Below, piece by piece: positions 44,472-56,446 of a stretch of 64,000 nt of DNA. The translations under genes were made by a program, and so were the position numbers. The notes beneath the pieces are model-generated. The model searched no databases. It saw only the letters and a list, made by a program, of their open reading frames with translations, and was not told the DNA's origin. How positions within the stretch are numbered: the first letter of the stretch is position 1; every line of letters starts with the position of its first letter. Source of the DNA: Paraphoma chrysanthemicola (taxonomy: Eukaryota; Ascomycota; Dothideomycetes; Pleosporales; Phaeosphaeriaceae); contig JAGMWG010000015.1 in NCBI GenBank assembly GCA_020744225.1, positions 434,001 through 498,000 of the forward strand. The letters run 5' to 3'.

Positions 44472-45577
44472 CGTGGGTGGGTGACCGGGAGGTACTCAGC
44501 TGTGCGCAAGGTGATTAGAAGAGAGAGGCGAAAGGAAGACTGATTGTGACTTTAACAAAATTATAGAAGACACAATGATTTTGATGATGAATTCTTGCAA
44601 GAGATAATTGCCTTCTTATTTGTAGCCCAACAAAGGCCGTAGAATAAGCCGGGGCCAGAAGCTCATGCCATGTATGCTAAACGCCGCCAATCCTGCTCTG
44701 TGCTTTCATCGAGGCGTATGAAGACTACCCCGCATGCACCTTTTGCGGGGCCCCGTAGCTGGCGGCGATGTCATGACCGACAATCTACGGCATAAAAAAA
44801 TCTATGTACCACAAGCTTCAACAGTTCTCATTGGACGCGGCTATTCGGGGAAGCTAGGTTCAGCTCGTTTTGCAAGGGCGCACAGGCCAACGAACTTAGC
44901 GCTCGGACTGCCAAGAGAACCTTCGTCTATGGGCTCGGGGAGCAGTCGGCAGTAACCGAGAAGCACAGGTACGGTTTCTGAACATTGTTGCACAACCTCC
45001 ACGTCCCTCTCGTATGGTCGCGATGAATAATCGTAGCGCCAATTAGATCAACTTTTCAGGCTCCGTCTTGCCCCGGTCATTCTCCATCCCCTCATTGGTA
45101 TGCGCAAATGATCAGCAATCGGCTGGATATTCTCGACATCAATAGCGACACCAAATCCGTGAAACCCCGAGGCCTAAGAGTCCGGAACAGTCACTGAAGC
45201 TGATGGCCTCCAATCATGAGCAGCGTCGTTATTCGTTGTCGGTCTTGGCAAAATGCCCTGGGGAAAGAGCCAGAATCTAGGCAATCTCTAGCTGTGTCAG
45301 CGCGCAGCTGATCGGTGATTCACCTTCAAGAGAGAGTGACGGCATACGGAACTTGGGGCTTTGATATGCTAGCCCATGCCGGCGGGTGTACGAGGAAGAG
45401 TGCAAGCGAGTTTTCGTCTACAAAAAACCTGCCAGCCCCAAACAACGGTACGATCAGATCTGGGACTAGGAACCTTTTTGTGTGGGGCAATCTTCAATAT
45501 ATACTTCGACGAGCCGAGCAGCAGTATACAACGTGAAAGCTCTACAAAACTTCGCACAAATCTCAATTTACTTCGCA
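44472..45577. promoter_or_regulatory. shared promoter of divergent sugar transporter and polyol dehydrogenase
   Basis: A 1.1-kb region between two divergent starts. TATATA at 45498-45503 lies about 75-80 bases before the dehydrogenase start. CreA-like SYGGRG words occur at 44649-44654, 45258-45263 and 45482-45487, but about four are expected by chance in this length. The palindrome at 44728-44750 is more notable. Short ORFs inside look spurious. Confidence 0.55.
44728..44750. promoter_or_regulatory. CCCCGCA-N9-TGCGGGG inverted repeat (two opposed CreA-type sites)
   Basis: Perfect 7-bp arms, each containing the CreA consensus GCGGGG or its complement, with nine bases between. GGGGCCCC directly overlaps the right arm. 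It lies about 260 bases upstream of the transporter start. Paired CreA sites mediate carbon repression of alternative-sugar genes in related fungi; that this happens here is inferred. Confidence 0.45.
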
Positions 45578-46733
45578 ATGCCTCCAATCAGCCTTGACTT
45601 CACAATCCCAACGATATCGCAAAAAATGAAGGTATATGACAACTGGACCCAACTTTTCCCTATATACACTAGCTGACGAGTCTCAGAATCCATCCTTTGT
45701 CTTGAAATCAGTTGATGAGGTTGCTTTCGAAGATCGTCCCGTTCCAAAGATTGAAGACCAGCACAGTGTTCTGCTGCAGGTTAATTATACCGGCATCTGT
45801 GGATCAGATGTACATTACTGGTGTAATGGAAAAATCGGCTCTTTTGTAGTGAAAGAGCCTATGGTGCTCGGTCATGAATCGGCCGGCACGGTTATCGAGG
45901 TCGGTTCTAGGGTTACATCACTGCAGAAAGGTGATAGAGTCGCAATGGAGCCAGGGATTCCTTGCCGGCGTTGTGCAAGATGCAAGGACGGCAAGTACAA
46001 CTTGTGCGCTGAAATGGCGTTTGCAGCGACCCCTCCCTTCGACGGCACGCTAGCCAAATACTATGTTCTGCCGGAGGACTTGTGCTACAAGCTTCCAGAG
46101 AATGTGAGTCTGGAGGAAGGCGCACTACTGGAACCGCTCTCTGTCGCCGTCCACCTTGTTCGACAATCAAAACTGAAGCACGGCAACAACATTGTCGTTT
46201 TTGGGGCAGGCCCCATTGGACTGCTCTGTTGTGCAGTTGCAAAAGCATACGGCGCAGGAAAGATCATCGTGGTGGACATACAAGAACACCGGCTAGAGTT
46301 CGCCAAACGATTTGCGGCCACCGCTACTTTCAAACCGGACAACGTATCCGCAAATGAAAACGCACATCGGCTTATTCATGAGAACGACTTGGGAAGTGGA
46401 GCTGATGTGGCTATAGACGCTAGTGGTGCCGAGCCCTCTATTCAGACAGCCATACATGTGCTACGCAATGGAGGGTCATATGTGCAAGGAGGAATGGGTC
46501 AGGAATTAATTTCCTTCCCTATCACAGCCGCATGCACAAAGGAATTGACCATCCGTGGCTCATTCAGATATGGTCCTATGGACTATGAGATTGCTTTGGA
46601 TATGGTCACAGAAGGTGTTGTCAGAGTGGCTGACCTGATCAGTAGAAAGGTGGCCTTTGAAGACGCAGAGGATGCTTTCCGGGACACGAAAGGCGGCAAG
46701 GCTGTCAAGATTCTGATTGCGGGGCCGAAGTGA
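45578..46733 (+). CDS. zinc-dependent polyol dehydrogenase, xylitol/sorbitol dehydrogenase type
   Basis: Two exons (45578-45631, 45687-46733; intron 55 bp) give 366 residues. Catalytic zinc ligands are Cys56 (GICGSDVHYW), His81 and Glu82 (GHESAG). The structural-zinc lobe has four Cys in CRRCARCKDGKYNLC. The Rossmann loop is GAGPIG, with VVDI after the next strand, where Asp predicts NAD rather than NADP. It resembles D-xylulose reductases (xylitol dehydrogenases) and related L-arabinitol and D-arabinitol dehydrogenases, which oxidise a sugar alcohol to a ketose. Start: the ATG at 45578 gives an 18-residue extension; a later ATG at 45626 just before the intron is possible. The exact polyol is undecided. 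Confidence 0.92.
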
Positions 46734-46959
46734 GCGTGTAGGCTTCTCGACTTACCATTAAGAGATTACTAGTGCAAACAACTCCGGATTTTGCCTTATA
46801 TGTGCACAGACAGTTCCACAGACGTCTGATAGGCCACCTGAGTTGAGGGGCTTCTAGTCAAATCTCAGAAAATAGTCGATAATGACAGCAAAGAATGACC
46901 AATGATGTACCTGCCTGATCGAACTGATAGTTCGCAAAGGCCCATACACGCTGTAATTT

Positions 46960-47927
46960 ATAAGCGTTTTGTTGCGAGATTGTCGAAGCAACGGCTCCAA
47001 GAATAAAACTGGTTTGCCTTGCAAAAGAGTTAAACGAAGAGACCGGAGCGAATCCGTTTGGAAGCTAAGGGTGAGAGTCAGCGCTGCACCTCACATGTAT
47101 AGTCTGCCTTCCCTGAAATTACCGGGAACTTGACCGCTCGAACAACGCCGCAAATAACGGCACTAGACGCCACTCAGTCGGATTCTAGAATCACTACCAG
47201 AATGACTTTCGGAACTTACAAGACGCCTAGTGAAAGGCTGAAGGCGATGGTAAGGCGTTCCTTATGCTTCATATTAAGCTGCCATAGAATGAACCCAGAG
47301 AAGACAGCCAATAAAAAGTCTATCGCTGCAGTATTGCCTTGGATACTTTTGTAAAGTTCTATCGAGAAAGTGGAACCACAAACTTGCTCCCTGAAAAGAT
47401 CGCATTAAATTAGCAGTGGAGTTGACATAGCACGTATGGGGTATAGTGGGATGGAATATTGGCTCCAGAGGGGTGTAACGTTATTGGGTGTACATGAAGA
47501 TGATGCAAGATGCGCACACGAAGGTCATGGTGAGATGCTGAACCGCATCAGCCATATGTGGAGCCTTTGGGTGACAATTTGTATTAGGAACAAGGCGACA
47601 GAGTTCTTACTTGTAGCTGTTGCCGCGATGTTGAGTGTCTGACCAGCAATGTCCCATTTGACCGCTTTCACCGTTTTTACAGGCCCTATGTTGGTCACAT
47701 GGCTGCCCATACCGTTGAACGCCTCAACAGTACACGCTATGGTGTACCCAAAGAAGGGAACCTTGGATCAGCTCGTCAGCTCTCAAGTATCATAACTCAA
47801 AGCAGAGAGTACAGACTATTGAAATGGAGATAAGGTAGTCATCCCGACCAGTGTTCCATACAAGCCAAGCTCTCGTTGTGATTCGGAAACCTACGAACAT
47901 CAAAGCCAACCTTGTTTCCACCCACAT
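46960..47927 (-). pseudogene. decayed Pth11/SAT4-type fungal rhodopsin-domain membrane protein
   Basis: Minus-strand pieces follow the family order. First comes ETRLALMFVGFRITTRAWL with GRDDYLIS (about 47840-47927). VKAVKWDIAGQTLNIAATATSK (47600-47690, quoted in part) is next, then FVCASCIIFMYTQ, IDFLLAVFSGFILWQLNMK and CGVVRAVKF (about 47100-47350). They lie in different frames with stops between: a frame change after FSIS near 47530, a TAA after YTQ near 47490, and another shift before IDFLLAV. One normal-looking intron (GTAAGT...CTAG, about 47157-47213) survives. The first gap would need a GTCTGT donor. Intact members are seven-helix integral membrane proteins. I judge it non-functional. 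Confidence 0.65.
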
Positions 47928-48070
47928 AACGCCAATACTAAGTTAACCCTTGGCACTCAAGAAAGGCATGATATGGATGAATATAGCGTAATAAAGCCGA
48001 GTAATGTGACCCAAGTTGAGAAGAATGGATGCAGATACTGGATTTTGGGAACGTTATTTAATCTCCCAAT

Positions 48071-48362
48071 TCTCTAGAGCGAGTTCGAACACGAAGTAAC
48101 ATGGGGGTTTAACAAGGGGCACAATGGTTGCTTCACGGTCCAAACAATGTGCACAATCGACATCAAAGGCAAGCCACACCGGGAAGAAACAAAGACACTG
48201 CAAGCATCAGGAACGTCGAGCCTGGATCGAAAATGCATAGAAGCTGAATGTTAAATACAATTTCACGCCAATATGTGAGTCGCCAAAGCTTTGCCCAATG
48301 TCATATTCATGCAGTACCATTACTCTCAATCCTCAGCAAGAGTAGCGTCATACACAGATCAG
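48071..48362. repeat. dispersed repeat, copy 2 (first copy at 25258-25552)
   Basis: It aligns with copy 1 in the same orientation, sharing blocks such as CACAATGGTTGCTTCACGG. Several differences read G in copy 1 and A in copy 2 (for example CGCCGGGAGG against CACCGGGAAG), the direction expected from RIP, but others do not. It lies about 145 bases upstream of the rhodopsin pseudogene. No ends or ORF could be defined. Confidence 0.85.
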
Positions 48363-48801
48363 ACAGAACACAAACAATCACTCTCGAGGCTTGGAAATAT
48401 GGACGCGGCTTCTTCCTCATGCTAGCGCATAGTCTCGGCTGAAGGAGGGCTAACTCCACTAGCTCCTCTCAACTCCGACATGTGAGCTCTCGCTCACATG
48501 TTATTCGACCACCCTACCCAAGGCGTAGCTCTAGACTATAAAAGCCTCATGCACGGCATTACTCTCGCCAATACCCAAATTGTGATAGGTCAGTATGCTG
48601 TACGACCAAAGAAAAGGAAGCTTCTGCCAATCGTTTCTATCAAGCTTGGCGGGGGTGCGCAGCTGAATTTCCATCGTATGATCAACGCCACAGCCGATGC
48701 ATTGCATAGCTGGATCGTCCGCTCATGCAAAATCTCATTTATGCCTCTCACCACAGCCCAGTAACAACGGATCGTTTGTCACTTCACCCCTACGGCCCGG
48801 G
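48363..48801. other. intergenic, promoter of the HET gene
   Basis: No gene is supported. The HET reading frame is open upstream of its first ATG for about 100 bases without an alternative ATG. Confidence 0.45.
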
Positions 48802-51305
48802 ATGGCTTCCTTTCCCGCATTTGCAGACTCGAACGTCTCCTACAGGCTTGGTCCTGGGAATCTGTGCGCCGTCTGCGCTACAATCCCACTCAACGCGCTG
48901 CCTCATGAAGAAGATGAAGGTTATCCACACTATCCGACTCTCGCAGCCCTCAAGGAATCTTCTCAAACATGCGTCATGTGCGCACTGCTTTACTGGGCAG
49001 CTGGCTGTAGCCTTGTCAACTATGGAGGGATGGCCTCCTTTCATCCCACGACGACCTTACCTTCAGGCGAAAAGATGAGTCTAAGAAGCATGGAGAGTAT
49101 GTACAATGGTCATGGTATTCGTGCACTTGAAAATGGAGCTATGATGATGGACTTTTCGGGACCAGTGGCAGACAGGCGACCTCCGATTGAGGCAGACCTG
49201 GAGAAGACATTTCCAACTGGCACGGTTACTCGGGGTGGTAAAACCGAAGAAGTGCGCCTATGGCTTTATGGTAACTGGTATAGGTCAGGTTTCTCTGGCC
49301 GAAAACAATCATTGATGATAGGATTGGGAATCAGGCTGGGGACAAGTGGCAAGATTGAGGACAGTGTCGACCGCGAACAAGACACGATAAACCTTCGAGG
49401 CTCGTATCTTCGATACCGGACTGACAAGGGTACGACATAAACATCATGTCAAACCTCTAGCTCTAACTATGCGTGTTCTAGAGACAAATTTCATCCCCGG
49501 TCGGCTCCGCGCATCGGATTCAGGATCTCCCTATGCTCTTAGTAAGCTCCGGAGCTGGCTAAGCATCTGCGATCAGTATCATCCGTGCCTGGGCAACGCT
49601 CACACAAAACCGCTCCCGACACGGGTACTCCACTGCCCATCTGACCGGCGAGACATGGTATTCTTGCGGGAAACAGCGGGTGAGACGAGTCCGTACTTGG
49701 CTCTGTCACATCGCTGGGGAACCACTCACCGCTTGACGCTGACGAGAGCAAACCTTTCGATGCTTCAAAGTGGAATCATGATCGCCGACCTCCCCAAGAC
49801 ATTCCAAGATGCTGTCACTATCGCTTGGGAGTTAGACATGCCGTATATTTGGATTGATTCATTATGTATCATTCAAGACGATGCTGCGGATTGGGAGAAG
49901 GAGGCTTCGCACATGGGTACTGTATATGCGAATGCGTATCTGACTGTCGCTGCTTTGGCCTCCAAGGACGATTCCAGCGGCTGTTTTCCTGATCCTGCTA
50001 CTAGATACGATGATTACTTTGTATCCGCAGACGTCAAATCCACGGGTCGAAGGAGTTTTTTCCTGGCTGCTCCTGTGGCTAGTCACAACGAGGCGGAGCG
50101 TCTTCCCACGCTTGCAAGTCGCTGTCATTGGGCCACCGACGAAGTGACGGACTATGATGGAACCCACACATCCTGGCTGTACATAACCCCAGAATGGATG
50201 CCTCCATCCTCTTCAAAAGACCGCCCGAAGCAATACCTGATCGGCGAATTTGGCGGCGCATTTGACCCCATTGCGGAAGAGCCGCTGAGTGATCGTGGCT
50301 GGACTCTCCAAGAGAGATTGTTATCACCCCGAACCATCCATTACGGTCGCGCTGAAATGTACTGGGAATGTCAATGCTGCGTCTTTGCTGAAGACGGAGC
50401 TACGTTTCGTCGCAAGTTCACCGGGGCAACTGATTTATGGCTATCAGAACCGAGGGAACCTGGCAAGACCCGCCAATGGTACTGGACGCGTCTGGTAGAA
50501 GAATATTCCAAGCGCAACTTGACCAAGGACTTCGACAAGCTTCCTGCCTTATCTGGTTTGGCAAACCTAATTGCTGCGAATACAGGCGATACATACCTCG
50601 CGGGCTTGTGGAAAAGCACATTGATGACTGAACTGAGCTGGTCAGTGAAGACTTTCGAGCCGCATCACAGTTGCGACGATCCGAAGCATGACGCATCTAT
50701 GCCTGCTGCGCACAAATCAACCGTGAAGTACCCGTCGCAGTATCGTGCGCCGTCTTGGTCGTGGGCATCCATTGACGCTGAGATTGACTACATCGGTTCC
50801 AACTCGGAAGGCGAACAATTGGCGTCTCTCATCGACGCCTCCGTGAAGGCGCTTGGCAAGGACCTATTCGGACGCCTCGCTTCTGGCACACTGGCCTTGA
50901 AAGTAAGCAAGCCGATGTAATAGGGGCGAACCTGAAACGGATGCTGACGTGTCGCAGGCGCCATTATATGATCTCACACCTCAGCAGCTCACAGGTCGTA
51001 CCGCCATTTCATTCCCGCTGCATACCGGGGTGCTTGCGACATGGTTTTGTAAAAAGAAGAGCTTCTTCGGAATGTCGAAAGTAGTTTCTCAGGTCACCAA
51101 GGAAGGCATGGCTTTGTTCGATGACACTCCATCTTTCCCGTGCAAAGCGCTATTTTTGACCGCTTCGAATGCTCTTGTCCTCAAGGACATTGGCAATGGC
51201 AAATACAACCGAATCGGAAGCGCGAAATTCCACAATGCAAAGACTTTAGATGCGGATAAGGATCTCATGCCAGATGGTGCCGTACAGCAAGTTGAGATCG
51301 TGTAG
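48802..51305 (+). CDS. HET-domain (heterokaryon incompatibility) protein
   Basis: Three exons (48802-49429, 49482-50902, 50958-51305; introns 52 and 55 bp) give 798 residues. The N-terminal 210 residues contain paired Cys (LCAVC, TCVMCALL) as in many HET proteins. The HET domain, about residues 280-440, has all three usual blocks: YLALSHRWG, YIWIDSLCIIQDD with DW-x-EA shortly after, and, further on, LSDRGWTLQERLLSPR. The C-terminal third contains YRAPSWSWASID. HET proteins trigger cell death on non-self fusion, or act in other recognition responses. Which partner it senses is unknown. All joins are in phase and the gene appears intact. Confidence 0.92.
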
Positions 51306-52961
51306 ATTCAGCTGGGAACTCGAGACTAGCAGCCTTAGTACGTGGTTAGTGAAGGCTTGCTTTGCCGTGAACTCTGCTGAAACTCGTCTTGGCAGCTTTA
51401 ATGTTCTTCAATCAGAAAATACATCTTCTTTGTAATCGCTGTAACCGGAAGCGTAAATACCATTCTTGAGTGTGTCCTGGAGTAATACAATAGTACCAAT
51501 AGAAGATAGGACTACAGAACTAGCACGGATCTGTCGTGAAGGACGGCATTCGAGTTGGAATGAAGCCAGGGTATACTTCCTTTCAATTGTGGATTTGTTT
51601 CTTGAGACAGTATACATGAAATGTCCGAGTCCTGATTTGCCTTACTTCGCCCTGCCCCCTCGGTATGTGAGTATAGACTCTCTCCTCAATCCTGAAGGGC
51701 GTTGCGACGTACTGTCTTGAGCTTCGAGGCAATTCGACATGGGATGAGTCATGATGCCAGCTTGATATTGATGTAAACACCCTCTGGAATGAACTGGCGA
51801 TCGAGCCAATCTCTGCTGGCTCGAGAATGGGTACGTCACCTATTTGAGTAGAGGTCACATCAATTGATGGCCATGGGCGACCCAGTTCAAGTTACCCTGT
51901 TTAGTACAAGTTTAGACAACGGAATTAACTGCCTCGAGCTTTGCTCAAGCAACGTTGGAGCGAAGGCTGACCTGCCACTTCGCGAATGCGCTGTGCGATA
52001 CCTATTTCCGGCTTCTTGCGGGCCTTAGGCTTTAAGTTTGGCAACCTCCCATGACTTCGAGAACGAAATAGTGCCTTTGCGTCTAGGTGACTCCTTCGAC
52101 CGTTGGATGGAATGTACTAGGAAATAGCAGAGCTACATGTCATCTTGTCTACGCTTAACGGTACTGTCCGCAGTAATGTAATCACGCCAGCGCGGCTTGG
52201 AGATCTCCAGATCTCGTTCACAGTATAGCCGCTGCTATTAGCATGTCTACCCTTATTCAGTGCTCTGCTGTGACCAGTCCTGAGCACCCCGAAACTGATT
52301 AGCTCAACGCCTCAATAAACATGAGATGATATTCATCGCTGCTGTCGCACGGCAGCTGTTTGGGTATGTGCATCTAGTCAAAAGCAAGTGCTTATTTTGT
52401 CGGCTCATTAAACACTAACTAGGAGTGAATGCAACTGAAGCGAGGACGTCTGACGTATGATACGGTACCTACTGCTACCTGGTGTGAGATGTCCGCGACT
52501 GCTAGGATGCGCAAGGCTGTACTCGACGACTGGTTTCGGCCATCACTTGACAGCTCCCAGCACAAGATTACTCTCTTTCTCTCACTAGCCGCCGCCTCAC
52601 ACTGTCGGAGCCTAGTCAGTAGCGCGCCTCTGTTCGCGCTCCACGGTATATATCAAGGGCGCTAGACCAGTCTCGTTCAAGCCTTCGCATTTCACACCTT
52701 CTATGTCCATCTAGCGCCCAAATCTTCATCCGTCTCTTGAACTCAGATACCTGCCCACTCAGGCAGTAGTAGCACACGAATATCCCTGCCAGACGCGGCC
52801 GAGCACCCTGCGGTCTGAGTCTGGACCTGCAAAGCAACACGCTGGCTCGCTTGAACTCTCCAGAGAATTTTGATCGTCTATCAAGTCCAGAGTACGGCGA
52901 AGTCGACAGCCAGTACCGGCTTGAGTCTCTCTCGCCAACTCCACCGCTGTCCGCCCGCCAG
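51306..52961. other. intergenic; may hide a 5' exon of the next gene
   Basis: 1.65 kb without a supported gene. From about 52765 the frame of the next gene is open upstream of its first ATG and reads protein-like (LSSPEYGEVDSQYRLESLS). An upstream exon carrying the real start is therefore possible; I could not place it. Confidence 0.4.
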
Positions 52962-54808
52962 ATGGATTCCGACACCTCTCTCTTGCGCGACGCGCAGTCT
53001 GACATGCCGAGCGCACAAGCTCAGGACCTTTTTGATCTTGATGAGCCATTGCAAAAAGATCCCCAGGGCTACCTACAAGCAGTGAGTGACTGAGATTTTG
53101 CACCGGTAGAGTCATGAGCTAATGACGCCCAGCTCGGCATGAACGCCAACCCATCCTCGTCTTCGCAGAAGACAACGCGGCGTAAGCGCGATGGCGATGA
53201 AGATGACGTCGCTTCCTTGGCCTGCTCCGACAAGAAGCAGATCCAGCGTGAGTCTAGCGAGGATGACGGCCCCATCGTGGCACGCCGCAAGCCTCGTGGG
53301 CAACACAAGGATAGTCTTGTTGTTCATGATCGTCAAGCGCATCGTGGGCGGAACACAAACGACCAATCTCGCGAGCGCCACGTTCTGCGCCGGCCTCGCA
53401 AAACCTCCCCGCCGAAGAGCACGACCATAGCCAGGAAATCTGGTCCCAGTGCTTGGGTGACGAAGCCGATCATGAAAAATGACATGAAGGCCAAGTTGCA
53501 AGTGAGTAATTCATCACCAACCCAAATCGAGCTTATGACTGACGCGATGTGCTCAAGGTCATTCGTGAGATAGAGAGCTATTGGGGCAAAAACTTCATCA
53601 AGGCCTATATCCCCAAATGTCATCGTCCACTCGTCAAGCGCGGCAAAGGGGTCAAGCGCGTCAACAACCGTAGTCGCGAGATGAACCCCAAGAGCTGGCT
53701 GCCCTCTATTCTGAAGGCGATACTCATGATCGCGAAACTCAGTGACAACAAGGATTGGATCAAGCAAGCGATGAACGATGTCGTTCGCTACCGGATCAAG
53801 CGTACGGGTAATCGAAAGCCACAACTTGTGACCACTGACTTCGATGTCATCGAGGATATGCTTACGAAGCAGTGGACCGTCCAATACGCCTTTGGAATTC
53901 GGTACAAGCACCTCCTAGAGAACCGCAAGGATGAAGTCAACAACTACGAGGATGTCGATCACATCTTGCAGACTGACTCCGACGACGAGGATGATGGTGA
54001 AGAAGAGGAAGACGAAGATGACGTCTTCATCGGGAAGGTTGATGATGAGCAGGACGAAGACGACGAAGAGCTGCTGCGGCAGGGTGTTCTTCTAGACAAC
54101 AGCTTTCATGCCAGTGGACAAACCAGCAAGGCAAGCAACGATCCTCCTCCACTTCCGCGGCAGCATGTCAAGAAGCCGAACGCCCCGAAAGGTACCAACG
54201 CAAACATGACGTACCAGCCTCCACAGGCTATGTACGGTTATGGCCCACAAGTTCACAGCTTTGGTGCTCTGGTGGATCCATGGGGCCGCCCCATGCCTGG
54301 GTACCCTAGCGGACAGCCACAGAGATACGATGGGTATAGTGGCTACGCTGATAGCTACACAAGCCATGGCGGACCTGGCGTTGCTCGAGACGCTCGCACA
54401 GGTTCTCATGGAAGACATGGCTTCATGACAACGCTCTATGTTCCGACACCTCCCCCACCAATGATGCCACCCCCAAGCAAGCCCAACAAGCGAGTCCACG
54501 ATTCTCCTGCCAATGCAAATAAGCGCGCTCGCCATAACCACGAGCCACGCAGCACTTCTAACATGCCAGGACTATCGCAATCATGCCAACCAGGTCAGAA
54601 CACTGAGATCAAACGAGAGTCTCCTGCACTTGATGACCTTGAGGCTATTGACAGCAACTTCGACGGCCCTACCAATGGCCCAGGCGGTCAGGACGACGAT
54701 GGTGACGAAGAAGCGGCACTGGATGCGGAGATGGAGGCCATGGAGATACAGCTCAAGCTTGCGAAAATGAAGGCACGGAAGCTTGCTTTGAAGAAGGCTA
54801 GGAAGTGA
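52962..54808 (+). CDS. hypothetical low-complexity protein with acidic and basic blocks, likely nuclear
   Basis: Three exons (52962-53081, 53133-53501, 53558-54808; introns 51 and 56 bp) give at least 579 residues. The N-terminal third is Ser/Arg/Lys-rich with basic clusters (TTRRKRDGDE, RRPRKTSPPKS). A compact-looking section around residues 165-290 (VIREIESYWG, WLPSILKAILMIAKLS) may be a folded domain. A long Asp/Glu run follows (about 300-340), then a Pro/Gly/Tyr-rich linker, a basic signal (NKRARHNHEP) and an ending helix rich in Met, Leu and Lys. No family is recognised. The start is uncertain: the frame is open upstream and an earlier exon may exist. Confidence 0.72.
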
Positions 54809-55948
54809 TGGCTAGTAAGGAAGTCCTAGAGAACTGGGACTTGACTCGATGCGTGCCCTGAAGCCGCGTTGGCATTGGCTAGCATAATCTGGGAGTGAAG
54901 TATTGAGAGACTGGTAAGTAGAAGGCACTCCATAGTCAGAAATGACCCCATGGGAATGATTGATCTTCCCTTGTCTGCGGAAAATTAGACACTCAATCTC
55001 GAAAGGGGATAGCAGGCGTTAGTGACGAGCAGCGGATCCAGCTCGCCTTGCAATAGACGAACATCTTGTACTCGTCCGCGGGACAACTAGTTGCAGTGTC
55101 GACATGACGTCGCTTGGGACACAGACAGTGGTGAGAGGTGTCCGAAAAGCGAGTTATATCCAATCCTACGATATATTCTCATCATGCCGGATAGAGTCCA
55201 GCAACATCTGTCCTCCTATGATGTGTCAAATTGTGGAACCTCTGGTGGAGCGCAAGCAGCGACGACGGGCGCCGGATGTCGACAAGCACGCAGCCAGAGG
55301 GTGTTAGTCCCGGAGGGATCCGGAGGGAAAGAGTCATTGCAAGTGACAGAGTCGCAGACTAGAGCACGTATGTGTGGTGGAGTGAACAGCCTGCACCTGC
55401 ACATCGACGACTGGTTATGAGCGCTATGCCCAATTGAGCCTAGTGATTCTGAATAAGCCAGAGCGCCCGGTAATCGCAGCATCACCTTCGCCCTTTCCCC
55501 TCTGACCTCAGCAGGACCGCCTGCTTCCATTCTCGCCTTTGCTTTCTGTATACCTCGTGACAACACGGTCGCATCGTGATGGCTGCTGCGGTCCAGATCT
55601 GAGGAGACCGTTGTAGGCTAAGAACTTCAGCATCTCTCTTGCGCTTCAACGACTACCAGTTCCGGCGTCTTTTGGAAACCCTGTAGAAGTGTCTCCTTGT
55701 TTTCAATAGGCGCTGTTGCTTGTGCCTCTTTGGTGTTCAGTCCTCAGTTATTACGGTCCGACGTCGTCTCCTCAAGCTGCCTGTCCGCTGAACCTGTACC
55801 ACAGCTTGCCACAGTCTCCTGTCTTGCCGAGTCGGCCTCATCAGGAATCTGAGTTTCCGATACAAAGGACCCACTCCAGCTTGTTGCGGCTCTTCGTTGC
55901 TTCCTTCTTGTGTTCCCTGGGCAGTCGTGGCAGCCAATTGGCGAATTT
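54809..55948. other. gene-poor spacer
   Basis: ORFs at 55091-55420 (+) and 55216-55566 (-) overlap one another and have no coding features I trust. No repeats or RNA genes were noted. Confidence 0.4.
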
Positions 55949-56446
55949 TCAGTCGTCTGTCCTCTGTTTCTTGGAATCCCACCAAGTCTCAGACAGCCAC
56001 TCAATCGATCGTGTGCGACCAGACTATATTAGTCTTTCAGTACGGACGATGTACTGGCAATCTCAGCTCACTCCATCCACAAGACCTGGGCGATGTCTCT
56101 TGATCAATCGATCTCGACCGCGGTAGCCGACGCCAGAAGCAGAGAATGGCCTCTTTATCGGCTTTGTCACTGCAATTCCTTGTCTCTCCGCGTTTTCCGA
56201 GACGATAGCTGATGGTTGACGCGCTGATGCCGACCTTCGGAGAGGGAGAGAGTGACGAGGTGTTGGCACTGCTGTTGATCGATGCTGGGAAAGGAGTAAC
56301 AATTCCGCTGCTTCCACCTTGATCCGAATTGGGCTCTTTTTGGGGGCCGCTTCTTCAATCGTTCTGATGTTCCCACAACCAGCGCCGGCGGGATCGCCTT
56401 TGGACTGCTCTGCGAGAGGTCTGTTGGAGCTCCGAAGCAGTTTCAT
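55949..56446 (-). CDS. possible small basic hypothetical protein
   Basis: A two-exon model (56072-56446 and 55949-56023, 48-bp intron with GTGAGC donor and TATAG acceptor) gives 149 residues from the ATG at 56446. It is Arg/Ser/Pro-rich, with several basic clusters (KPIKRPF, LIKRHRP) and an ending with WLSETWWDSKKQ. It lacks a domain. The branch point is close to the acceptor, and overlapping + strand ORFs exist, so support is weak. Confidence 0.3.

Noticed and set aside
44472..45577. Several single CreA-like hexamers as separate regulatory sites
   Set aside because: About four SYGGRG words are expected by chance in 1.1 kb; only the palindromic pair is reported.
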